From positions 1 through 6,001 of the forward strand of contig JACZTW010000241.1 in the NCBI GenBank assembly GCA_022573485.1: DNA of 6,001 bases, written 5' to 3'. This DNA is from Planctomycetota bacterium (GTDB lineage Bacteria > Planctomycetota > Phycisphaerae > UBA1845 > CAIVHJ01). Shown here piece after piece: positions 1-5,645 of this stretch (position 1 is the first letter of the stretch; the number at the start of each line of letters is the position of its first letter). Under the pieces are notes generated by a model. That model worked only from the letters and a program-made list of their open reading frames with translations. It had not been told where the DNA came from and did not search any database. Position numbers and translations under genes: made by a program.

Positions 1-327
1 GCGGAGTCAGTGCGGGTCACGTTTGACCCCGAACGCGTCTCATATCAACTGCTACTTGACTGGTTTTTTAAGTTTCACGACCCCACCCAGCTCAATCGAC
101 AAGGCCCTGACATCGGCACGCAGTACCGCTCCGCCATCTTCGCCACAAGCGATCAGCAGCAAAATCAGGCTAAGGCATACGTCACAGCCTTGCAGGGCTC
201 GGACAAGTACCAAGACCGCAAGATCGTGACACAAATCGACAAGGCCGGGCCGTTTATCGAGGCGGAGGAGTATCACCAGAACTACCACGCCAAGCACGGC
301 GGTTCCTGCCCTCTGCCGCCCCCTTGA
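1..327 (+). CDS. msrA: Peptide-methionine (S)-S-oxide reductase MsrA, C-terminal part (5' end outside window)
   Basis: MsrA reduces methionine-S-sulfoxide in free methionine and proteins back to methionine, using an active-site Cys and recycling through thioredoxin; it is usually cytoplasmic. The frame is open from base 1 and gives 108 residues before TGA at 325-327. Family hallmarks are clear: VTFDPERVSY, WFFKFHDPTQLNRQGPD, GTQYRSAIF and, near the end, EEYHQNYHAKHGGSC. The HDPT and GTQYRSAI blocks line the substrate pocket in this family. The Cys at 307-309 in GGSC lies where many bacterial MsrA proteins carry a resolving cysteine (inference). The catalytic GCFW motif would lie upstream of the window. 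Family members are about 170-210 residues, so roughly half is present. The protein ends in a short proline-rich tail (PLPPP). The gene converges on the FHA gene with 114 bp between stops. The GTG at 10 is an internal codon, not a start, because the similarity continues to its left. Confidence 0.95.
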   Translation, partial: AESVRVTFDPERVSYQLLLDWFFKFHDPTQLNRQGPDIGTQYRSAIFATSDQQQNQAKAYVTALQGSDKYQDRKIVTQIDKAGPFIEAEEYHQNYHAKHGGSCPLPPP

Positions 328-441
328 TTGATCAGCACGGCGTGCCACAGCCATGCTATGTCCGCTGAATGACCCATCGTCTCGCTTCCGAATCGCACTT
401 GCGGGGTCAGGCGGGCTGTTCAGCAATTCGAGTTTGCGTTT

Positions 442-3400
442 CTAGTTGGCTTGTTTGGTGGCGTTGTCAATCCTGGAACGTTCCGCGAGTGCTTCTGCCT
501 GAAGTATGTCGGCTTCATCGTCCGCACCGATTCGACGCAGCAGATGGATACGCTCGGCCACTGCAGGATCAATTTGGAAAAGATCGACAGGCCCGGCTCC
601 GGGTTTTTCAACGGCTTTCGCATCCTCCTCAACCGACGCTTCGTCCTCCACCGTGTCCACCTGTGCCTCATCTGCCCGCGAGACCTCGTGCACGACATGC
701 TGATCATTGGCATCGCTCGCAGCCTGGACGCCGTCGACAGAATCAACCTCTCTGGGCTCGGCATCTCGCTCGTTCACCTCGTCCCGAGAATCCGAGTGTT
801 GCTCCTGCAAATGCTCACGGTCTCGGGCGAATTGCGCCTGCTGCTCGCGGAGCTTCTGTGATTGCCGATCCAGATCTGCGCGCGTCTGGTCAAGCGCTCG
901 TTCGCCATCCTCCAATGCGCTCCGCCCCGACACCAACGCTTGCTCGCGTTGGGCCAGTTTCGCACAGGCTGACTCCGCAGCCGCGCGTTGCTCCTGCAAA
1001 CACCCACGGGCCCGCTCGACTTCCGCCCGTAGCTCGCCGAGCTGCTTTTTCTGTTTTGCGAGCTGTTTCTCCGTCTTGGCTGACTGCGCGCCGCAGGCCT
1101 TCAACTCCTTGCCATGTTGCGCCAACTCTTGTTTCTGTCGCTGCACTCCACGCGCCTGATCTGCCAGCGCCTTCTGCCCCTTGTGGAGCTTCCGCAATTG
1201 TGCCTCCAGCGCGCTGCGCGCCTCCCTCTGATCCCGGGCGACCTGCCGCGATTGCCGATCCAGCTCCCCGCGCGTCTGCTCAAGCGCTTGTTCGCCATCC
1301 TCCAGTTCGCTCCGTCCCGCCGCCAAGGCCTGCTCGCGCTGGGCCACTTCCGCACAGGCCGACTCCGCAGCCTGGCGCTGCTCCTGCAAACGCCCACGGT
1401 CCCGGGCGACTTGCCCCTGCTGCTCGCCGAGTTGCTCTTTCAATTGTTCGAGCTGTTTCTCTGCCTCGGCCGACTGATCGCCACGCTGCGCCAATTCCTG
1501 TTCCTGTTGCTGTATTCGACGCGCCTGATCCGCCAGCGCCTTTTCCCCGTCGCTCAGCTTCCGCGATTGCGCCTCCAGCTCCGCGCGCGACTGTTCCAAC
1601 GCTTGTTCGCCATCCGACAGTTCCCTCCGCCCTGCCGCCAAGGCCTGCTCGCGCTGGACCAGTTCCGCACCGGCTGACTCCTGCAAACGCCTACGGTCTT
1701 TTAACCGTCTACGGTCCTGCACAACTTTCGACTGCTGCTCGCCGAGTTGCGCTTTCTGTTGTTCGAGCTGCTTCTCAGTCTCGGCTGATTCTGCGCCACA
1801 GGCCTTCAGCTCCGCGCCACGCTGCGCCAATTCCTGTTCCTGTTGCTGCACGCGACGCGCCTGATCCGCCAGCGCCTTTTCCCCGTCGCTGAGCTTCCGC
1901 GATTGCGCCTCCAGCGCGCTGCGCGCCTCCGCCAACGCCTGCTCGCGCTGGGCCAGTTCCGCACAGGCCGACTCCGCAGCCTCGCGCTGCTCCTGCAAAC
2001 GCCCACGGTCCCGGGCGACTTGCCCCTGTTGCTGGGCGAGCTGTTCTTTCAATTGTTCAAGCTGTTTCTCTGCCTCGGCCGACTGATCGCCACGCTGCGC
2101 CAATTCCTGTTCCTGTTGCTGCATTCGACGCGCCTGATCCGCCAGCGCCTTTTCCCCGTCGTTGAGCTTCCGCGATTGCGCCTCCAGCGCGCTGCGCGCC
2201 TCCGCCAACGCCTGCTCGCGCTGGGCCAGTTCCGCGCAGGCCGACTCCGCAGCCTCGCGCTGCTCCTGCAAACGCCCACGGTCCCGGGCGACTTGCCCCT
2301 CTTGCTCGGCGAGCTGTTGTTTCAATTGTTCGAGCTGTTTCTCCGTCTCGGCTGACTGCTCGCCACGCTGCGCCAATTCCTGTTCCTGTTGCTGCACGCG
2401 ACGCGCCTGATCCGCCAGCGCCTTTTCCCCGTCGCCGAGCTTCCGCGATTGCGCCTCCAGCGCGCTGCGCTTCTTCGCTTGATGTTCGCGTTCGCTGGCA
2501 ATGCGATCTTTTTCGCGGTGGGTTCTTTCCAGCAAAGCCTTGACTGATGCAAAGGCCGCTTCAAACCCTTCCAGACTGCCGTCGAGTTGTTCTTGAAGAA
2601 CTTGGATTTGATCTTCGCAGTTGGCCATCTCCGCAGCGCAGTGGTCCTCGGTGGAAGTGCCCACGGGTTGAGCAGGGTCGGAATCCGAATCTGACGCGGG
2701 ATCTCCGCCGTCAAAAGGATTCTTCGGGGTGTCTTCTGTGTTCGCGTTCGGATGGACCTGCGTGCCAAGAGCAGTCGCACGAACTACTTGCATACGGGTT
2801 TCGGTGGTGCCTATCTTCAGCCTTTTCCCATCGTACATGCGGGCCAGTTTCACTCGCCGGTCGTTCACGAACGTGCCGGTGCTGCTCAATAAGTCGCATA
2901 CAATCGGTACCCCATCCAGCAGGAACAGCAGGGCATGCGCTGGAGAAACGATGTTCTCACCGAGCACTACGTCATTTCCGTGAAGCCGCCCCAGACTGAC
3001 CACCGGTTGAACCATGCTGATCATCTTGCCGTCGGAAGTGGGGATCAAATGTGCCCACGCAGTTCCCGCCGTTTGGCCTTCGAGCGTGCTGTGCCGGCGA
3101 CGATCCTCGTCATGCGAATAATTGATCGAGACGCGCAGCTTGAAATTGTGAATACCAATGATATCGCCGTCGTAAAGATGCACCAATGTGACTGGCTGGT
3201 CGTTACAGCAAGTCACCGAGTTGCCGCCCAGGTCGCGCAGATACACTCCACAATCGGTTCGGACAATAGCTGCTTGGCGATCGGAGACTTGGTGATTGCA
3301 CAGGCGGATGTTATTGCCTTCGCGCGAACCAATCAGCGTTACCGGGCCGACGAGCTTGAGCGTACGTTGCTTGGTGGGATCCGCGCGCAGAATGGTGACC

Positions 3401-3498
3401 TCGATCTCCGGTACTGCAGCGGGCTGTGCAGGCGCTTTCGTTGCAACGTGGTGATTCACCCTACCTCCGATGACGGATCCAAAGGCAATCGCGCCCAT
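442..3498 (-). CDS. Large FHA-domain / long coiled-coil repeat protein (probable scaffold)
   Basis: About 1018 residues counted from ATG 3498. Residues about 30-125 form FHA domain 1 (IGSREGNNI, VSDRQAAI, LRDLGGNS, YDGDIIGI). Residues about 158-235 form FHA domain 2 (SLGRLHGNDVVL, VSPAHALL, SSTGTFVN, YDGKRLKIG). Residues 250-285 are an acidic Asp/Ser-rich linker. Residues about 290-900 are Gln/Glu/Ala/Arg-rich coiled coil. Another acidic stretch follows, then a helical tail (VDLFQIDPAVAERIHLLRRIG). FHA domains bind phosphothreonine peptides. Domain 2 keeps the Gly-Arg, Asn-Asp and Ser-x-x-His ligand residues, while domain 1 has Gln for the His. There is no signal peptide or clear membrane segment, so a cytoplasmic scaffold is likely (inference). 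The open frame runs back to 3900, but that part would overlap the divergent gene and is Arg-rich and domain-free, so I reject it. GTG 3459, 4 nt after a GGAGG core, is an equally good start (1005 residues). I recognise the domains, not the whole protein. Confidence 0.9.
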   Translation of the reverse strand: MGAIAFGSVIGGRVNHHVATKAPAQPAAVPEIEVTILRADPTKQRTLKLVGPVTLIGSREGNNIRLCNHQVSDRQAAIVRTDCGVYLRDLGGNSVTCCNDQPVTLVHLYDGDIIGIHNFKLRVSINYSHDEDRRRHSTLEGQTAGTAWAHLIPTSDGKMISMVQPVVSLGRLHGNDVVLGENIVSPAHALLFLLDGVPIVCDLLSSTGTFVNDRRVKLARMYDGKRLKIGTTETRMQVVRATALGTQVHPNANTEDTPKNPFDGGDPASDSDSDPAQPVGTSTEDHCAAEMANCEDQIQVLQEQLDGSLEGFEAAFASVKALLERTHREKDRIASEREHQAKKRSALEAQSRKLGDGEKALADQARRVQQQEQELAQRGEQSAETEKQLEQLKQQLAEQEGQVARDRGRLQEQREAAESACAELAQREQALAEARSALEAQSRKLNDGEKALADQARRMQQQEQELAQRGDQSAEAEKQLEQLKEQLAQQQGQVARDRGRLQEQREAAESACAELAQREQALAEARSALEAQSRKLSDGEKALADQARRVQQQEQELAQRGAELKACGAESAETEKQLEQQKAQLGEQQSKVVQDRRRLKDRRRLQESAGAELVQREQALAAGRRELSDGEQALEQSRAELEAQSRKLSDGEKALADQARRIQQQEQELAQRGDQSAEAEKQLEQLKEQLGEQQGQVARDRGRLQEQRQAAESACAEVAQREQALAAGRSELEDGEQALEQTRGELDRQSRQVARDQREARSALEAQLRKLHKGQKALADQARGVQRQKQELAQHGKELKACGAQSAKTEKQLAKQKKQLGELRAEVERARGCLQEQRAAAESACAKLAQREQALVSGRSALEDGERALDQTRADLDRQSQKLREQQAQFARDREHLQEQHSDSRDEVNERDAEPREVDSVDGVQAASDANDQHVVHEVSRADEAQVDTVEDEASVEEDAKAVEKPGAGPVDLFQIDPAVAERIHLLRRIGADDEADILQAEALAERSRIDNATKQAN
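811..2469 (-). repeat. In-gene tandem repeat array, 273-bp basic unit (91 residues), five copies
   Basis: On the coding strand, units begin at each RSALEAQ or RAELEAQ block: about 2469, 2196, 1923, 1587 and 1218. Units 1 and 2 are exactly 273 bp. By eye I count about 13 base differences between them, roughly 95% identity. Unit 3 is 336 bp and unit 4 is 369 bp because of added pieces. Unit 5 is the most diverged and runs to about 811. Each unit reads as EAQSRKL-DGEKALADQARR, QQQEQELAQRG, EKQLEQLK, VARDRGRLQEQ, AESACAEL and AQREQALA in order. The nucleotide identity points to recent duplication or ongoing recombination rather than old protein repeats. Long leucine-rich antisense reading frames here are a by-product of repeated CAG and GAG codons. 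Confidence 0.93.
3463..3468 (-). promoter_or_regulatory. Possible Shine-Dalgarno site for the alternative GTG start of the FHA gene
   Basis: On the minus strand GGAGGT occupies 3468-3463, followed by AGG and then GTG at 3459-3457. The spacer after the GGAGG core is 4 nt, which is short but usable. The upstream ATG at 3498 has no recognisable Shine-Dalgarno site. This favours GTG 3459 as the true start, in which case the protein would begin VNHHVATKAP just before the first FHA domain. Confidence 0.4.
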
Positions 3499-3524
3499 CG
3501 CCAATCGCCGTTGGTCAATCAGTA

Positions 3525-3553
3525 CAAATAAGCGCGCCGAAACAAGTTTCCAA
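3525..3553 (-). promoter_or_regulatory. Weak sigma-70-like promoter candidate for the FHA gene
   Basis: Reading the minus strand, TTGGAA (3553-3548) and TATTTG (3530-3525) are separated by exactly 17 nt. They match the -35 and -10 consensus at about 4 of 6 and 3 of 6 positions. Transcription would start near 3518, leaving a leader of 20 nt to ATG 3498 or about 60 nt to GTG 3459. The -10 match is poor, so this is only a candidate. Confidence 0.22.
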
Positions 3554-3817
3554 GCCGGGGCGTGTGGGAAGTTTCTCCTCGAAAAAGGTACGATCCGAAA
3601 ATGCCAAAGTCTAACGGATAATACCGTCGTCTTCAGTCCGATATTGCGCCTCGCCGGCCGACAGATTCGTGTCGCCCTCGTTTGCGAACGTATTGTATTC
3701 TTGCCAACGACGGAACTACGTTTTGGAAAACGGACATGAAGCGATATGGAAATCGGCGGTGTGCGCTTCCGTCCCCGAGAGAGAAGGAAAGTCGAAATCG
3801 CCCGCCGGCCTTGCAAT

Positions 3818-3824
3818 GAGGAGA
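3818..3824 (+). promoter_or_regulatory. Shine-Dalgarno site fixing the GTG start of the cpaE-like gene
   Basis: GAGGAGA lies 7 nt upstream of GTG at 3832. This is close to ideal in sequence and spacing, and it decides the start: no other in-frame start nearby has such a site. It also shows that this genome uses Shine-Dalgarno-led GTG starts, which is relevant to the start choice of the neighbouring FHA gene. Confidence 0.8.
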
Positions 3825-3831
3825 ACATCGC

Positions 3832-5007
3832 GTGGTAGCGTCCCGATTGTCGAAGGTATGCCTGTTCGGTTTTGAGCCCGACGATCCAAATCGAGCGCAC
3901 ATCCAGGATCTGGATGTGATTAGTGTTCTGGATGAGGCAGACTCGCCGTCAAGCTTCGGCGACTGGGCCCAGCGTTTGGGAGATGAGATCGACTTTGTCA
4001 TCGTTCATCTTGATCACCGTGACAAACTCGCAATCATAGAACAACTCACTTCCATCTTGCCGCGCTGCCGCGTGATCGCCGTCGGGCCGCCCGATTCCAC
4101 GTTGATCGTCTCGGCGATGCGCTTGGGATGCGCCCAGTTTGTCCCTGTTCCCATTGATCCGGAAGACCTGAGAAGCGCCATTGCCAGCGCAAAGACTGAT
4201 CGTGGAGAGACTTGGGAGACGAAGCGCCTGTGTGTCATCGGCACCTCCGGCGGGTCGGGTGCGACGACGATCAGTTGCAGCCTGGCCGCCGAGCTGGGCG
4301 CGCAGGGCTCCAGCGTCGTGATCGTTGATCTGGATCTCGAATTCGGTGGCGTGGCCTGCGCTTTCGACTGCTCGGCCGAACATACGCTGGCCAGTCTGTG
4401 CATCAAGGCGCCGGTCGACAAGGACATGGTCCGCTCATCGCTTGTCGATTTGCCGGACAACATCTCCATATTGGCCAGGCCGAATGACATGGAGCAGATC
4501 TATGAAGTCACTCCGGAAAAGCTGAAGGTTGTCCTGGACATATTGAATACACTTTTTCCGTACGTGATCATCGACATGTCGCGAATCAATGGCGAACTGG
4601 GTCGCGTCGCCCTTCAGGATGCGGACAGAATTTTGATCGTGCTTCAATCCAGCGTGATGTCGGTGCGCAACGCGAACCGGATCCTCAAGATTCTTAATAA
4701 GACGGGAGTTGACCCGGACAAGATCGAGGCGGTGATCAATCGATCGCAATCCAAAGACGCACACGGGGCATTCAAGGAATTGGCTTCCTATGTGAAGTGC
4801 CCGGTCTACACGCGCGTTCCGAACGACTACTCGCAAGTCCAATCCTCACTCGATCGCGGCGTGATGGCCGTGTCCAACAAGGGCAGCCAAATGCACGCAG
4901 CCATCAGGGAAATCGCGGCCCGATTAACGGGGATCGATATCCAGGCGAAGAACGCCCCGCACGGATGGTTGGACAGGTTGCTCGGACTGATCAAACCGGC
5001 ACACTGA
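3832..5007 (+). CDS. cpaE: CpaE/TadZ-like protein: receiver-like domain plus MinD/ParA-type P-loop domain
   Basis: 391 residues, a normal length for CpaE/TadZ proteins, which localise Tad/Flp pilus assembly at the cell pole. Residues about 7-120 look like an atypical receiver: alternating beta strands (VISVLDE, DFVIVHLD, CRVIAVG) and AMRLGCAQFVPVPIDPEDL, which resembles the receiver alpha4-beta5-alpha5 region. The usual phosphoacceptor Asp at the end of beta3 appears to be His59 or displaced to Asp61. Residues about 131-368 are a MinD/ParA-type domain: P-loop GTSGGSGATT (137-146), Walker A' VVIVDLDLEFGG (162-173), Walker B VIIDMS (245-250), then AVINR and VPNDY motifs. Both lysines of the deviant Walker A (KGGxGK) are replaced, by Ser139 and Ala144; many CpaE proteins lack the second, but losing both is less usual. 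The C-terminus GWLDRLLGLIK could be an amphipathic membrane-targeting helix (inference). The GTG start has a strong Shine-Dalgarno site. No other tad genes are visible nearby. Confidence 0.9.
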   Translation: MVASRLSKVCLFGFEPDDPNRAHIQDLDVISVLDEADSPSSFGDWAQRLGDEIDFVIVHLDHRDKLAIIEQLTSILPRCRVIAVGPPDSTLIVSAMRLGCAQFVPVPIDPEDLRSAIASAKTDRGETWETKRLCVIGTSGGSGATTISCSLAAELGAQGSSVVIVDLDLEFGGVACAFDCSAEHTLASLCIKAPVDKDMVRSSLVDLPDNISILARPNDMEQIYEVTPEKLKVVLDILNTLFPYVIIDMSRINGELGRVALQDADRILIVLQSSVMSVRNANRILKILNKTGVDPDKIEAVINRSQSKDAHGAFKELASYVKCPVYTRVPNDYSQVQSSLDRGVMAVSNKGSQMHAAIREIAARLTGIDIQAKNAPHGWLDRLLGLIKPAH

Positions 5008-5029
5008 ACCTCGTCTCTTGGAACTGACC

Positions 5030-5127
5030 TTGGCAAAGTTCGGGGGACATGGCAGAGTTCGGAGGGCATAATATTCAGCCCCGGGGCGGGAGCTTGCCAA
5101 AGCGTGAGATCTTATGTCCCCTGAATT
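5030..5127. repeat. REP-like cluster: two direct and one inverted copy of an AGTTCGGGGGACAT motif
   Basis: AGTTCGGGGGACAT at 5037-5050 recurs as AGTTCGGAGGGCAT at 5056-5069 (2 mismatches). It recurs inverted at 5114-5127, where the reverse complement reads AATTCAGGGGACAT (12 of 14 matches). A nested inverted pair TTGGCAA (5030-5036) / TTGCCAA (5094-5100) and a GC-rich CCCCGGGG core (5079-5086) add to the folding potential. GGGGACAT-type inverted repeats often flank or derive from IS200-like (RAYT) transposase elements; no transposase is present here, so this would be a REP or MITE-like remnant (inference). Lying 22 bp after the cpaE-like stop, the structure could also protect or end its transcript. 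Confidence 0.6.
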
Positions 5128-5197
5128 ATCCCGAGATTCATAGCCGCTAACACCTCCACGGAGATTTTGCCTGCCCATACACATTTGCGAACGAACT

Positions 5198-5213
5198 AGA
5201 CGGTCATCCGTCT
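5198..5213. other. Small perfect hairpin
   Basis: AGACGG-TCAT-CCGTCT is a 6-bp perfect stem with a 4-nt loop. It is not followed by a T-tract on the plus strand, nor on the minus strand, so there is no support for calling it an intrinsic terminator. Its function is unknown. Confidence 0.35.
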
Positions 5214-5285
5214 CCGTAGGTCACGCACGGAGGGATGGATTCGTGCTATCCCCACGCACCACTTGTCTCAGCGGGAAACTGTCGG

Positions 5286-5402
5286 TTACGGGAGGAAGTT
5301 CTCCATGACCCAGCCTTCCGTGCCGCCCTTGGGTTCGTAGCTGGCAAACGCGATGCGATGCGCCTCCCGTTCACGTACAGCGAGCTTCTCTTCACTCTTC
5401 AC
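5286..5402 (-). pseudogene. Unrecognised C-terminal gene fragment (about 38 codons)
   Basis: On the minus strand an open frame runs from within the heptanucleotide array (GTG at 5402) to TAA at 5288-5286. Its last residues, REAHRIAFASYEPKGG then TEGWVMENFLP, have a natural protein-like composition, unlike other short frames nearby. I do not recognise the family. The part nearest the array is only array-encoded sequence, so a true upstream gene portion appears to be missing. It lies in the same orientation as the dockerin fragment on the other side of the array. Chance is a real alternative for a frame this short. Confidence 0.3.
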
Positions 5403-5416
5403 TCTTCACTCTTCAC
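5389..5416. repeat. Heptanucleotide tandem array, (TCTTCAC)x4
   Basis: Four perfect copies of TCTTCAC (GTGAAGA on the minus strand) run without interruption, then degrade to TTAC. A 7-bp period shifts the reading frame with every copy, so it is unsuited to coding sequence. It sits exactly at the stop codon of the dockerin-like fragment (TGA at 5415-5413). Related simple sequence (ATTCACTATCCACC, about 5527-5540) lies on the other side of that fragment. Such arrays occur in intergenic DNA of several bacteria and can vary in copy number. Confidence 0.85.
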
Positions 5417-5523
5417 TTACATGGGCCCCAGTCGCCGAGCACCATGGCCAAGTCGAACGGGCCGACTTCGCCGTCGCCGTTGAGATCGGCGGGGTGGCGC
5501 GGCGTTGTTACTGCTCGCTCGCC
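5413..5523 (-). pseudogene. Orphan planctomycete dockerin-like C-terminal fragment
   Basis: The minus strand from about 5523 encodes a short prefix followed by ADLNGDGEVGPFDLAMV and LGDWGPCK, then TGA at 5415-5413. The D-x-N-x-D-G-x-V calcium-loop pattern followed by FDLA and a WGPC terminus matches the dockerin-like tails found at the ends of secreted planctomycete proteins (recalled family knowledge). Such tails normally carry two repeats on a large extracellular protein. Here only the last half-repeat survives, since an in-frame TAA at 5526-5524 closes the frame immediately upstream and no start codon is available. I find no body of the parent protein in the other minus frames to the right. 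It is therefore a remnant left by deletion, rearrangement or transfer of a gene end. Confidence 0.7.
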
Positions 5524-5592
5524 TTATTCACTATCCACCGTTCAGTCGCAATGAGACTCAAAGTGCAGAATTGACGAGGTAAAATTGCCGGG

Positions 5593-5645
5593 TTGCGTCC
5601 GCACGTGTACCGACCCACTGCCAGCGGAGTCCATTGGGGACGCAA
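5593..5645. other. Long-range inverted repeat, 8-bp perfect stem
   Basis: TTGCGTCC at 5593-5600 is the exact reverse complement of GGACGCAA at 5638-5645, enclosing 37 nt. The loop contains further short GC-rich complementarities (such as CCACTGCCAGCGG). No T-tract follows on either side and I recognise no tRNA, riboswitch or small RNA. It may be part of a structured transcript, a decayed element end, or chance. Confidence 0.35.

Larger units (their letters stand above)
3499..3831. other. Divergent intergenic region between FHA gene and cpaE-like gene
   Basis: This 333-bp stretch separates the two divergently transcribed genes and should carry both promoters. The minus frame stays open through it, but its translation is Arg- and Ser-rich with no domain. 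No plus-strand frame here looks like a protein either. The plus side contains AT-richer patches around 3685-3700 (TATTGTATT) that could hold a -10 element, but I see no convincing -35/-10 pair towards 3832. A weak minus-strand promoter candidate is listed separately. I see no RNA gene and no obvious operator palindrome. Confidence 0.6.

Noticed and set aside
328..441. Terminator between msrA and the FHA gene (GCACG-G-CGTGC at 335-345)
   Set aside because: The palindrome has only a 1-nt centre, making a poor hairpin, and no T-tract follows on either strand.
369..1892. A 507-residue plus-strand open frame opposite the FHA gene
   Set aside because: It is Pro/Arg/Ala-rich low complexity, repeats with the 273-bp period, and is fully explained as antisense of the biased codons of the coiled-coil rod. 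It also overlaps the msrA-FHA junction without a ribosome-binding site.
1114..2355. Leucine-rich plus-strand frames (LLLQTPTVPGDLPLLL-type repeats)
   Set aside because: They arise because CAG/GAG/AAG codons read in antisense give CTG/CTC/CTT. They share the repeat period and have no start signals.
3499..3900. N-terminal extension of the FHA gene to ATG 3900
   Set aside because: It would overlap the divergent cpaE-like gene by about 70 bp, is Arg/Ser-rich without domain features, and the FHA similarity begins well after ATG 3498 and GTG 3459.
5235..5483. Plus-strand ORF of 82 residues after GGAGGG
   Set aside because: GGAGGG abuts the ATG too closely, and the frame reads through the heptanucleotide array and the antisense of the dockerin fragment, ending in poly-Arg.
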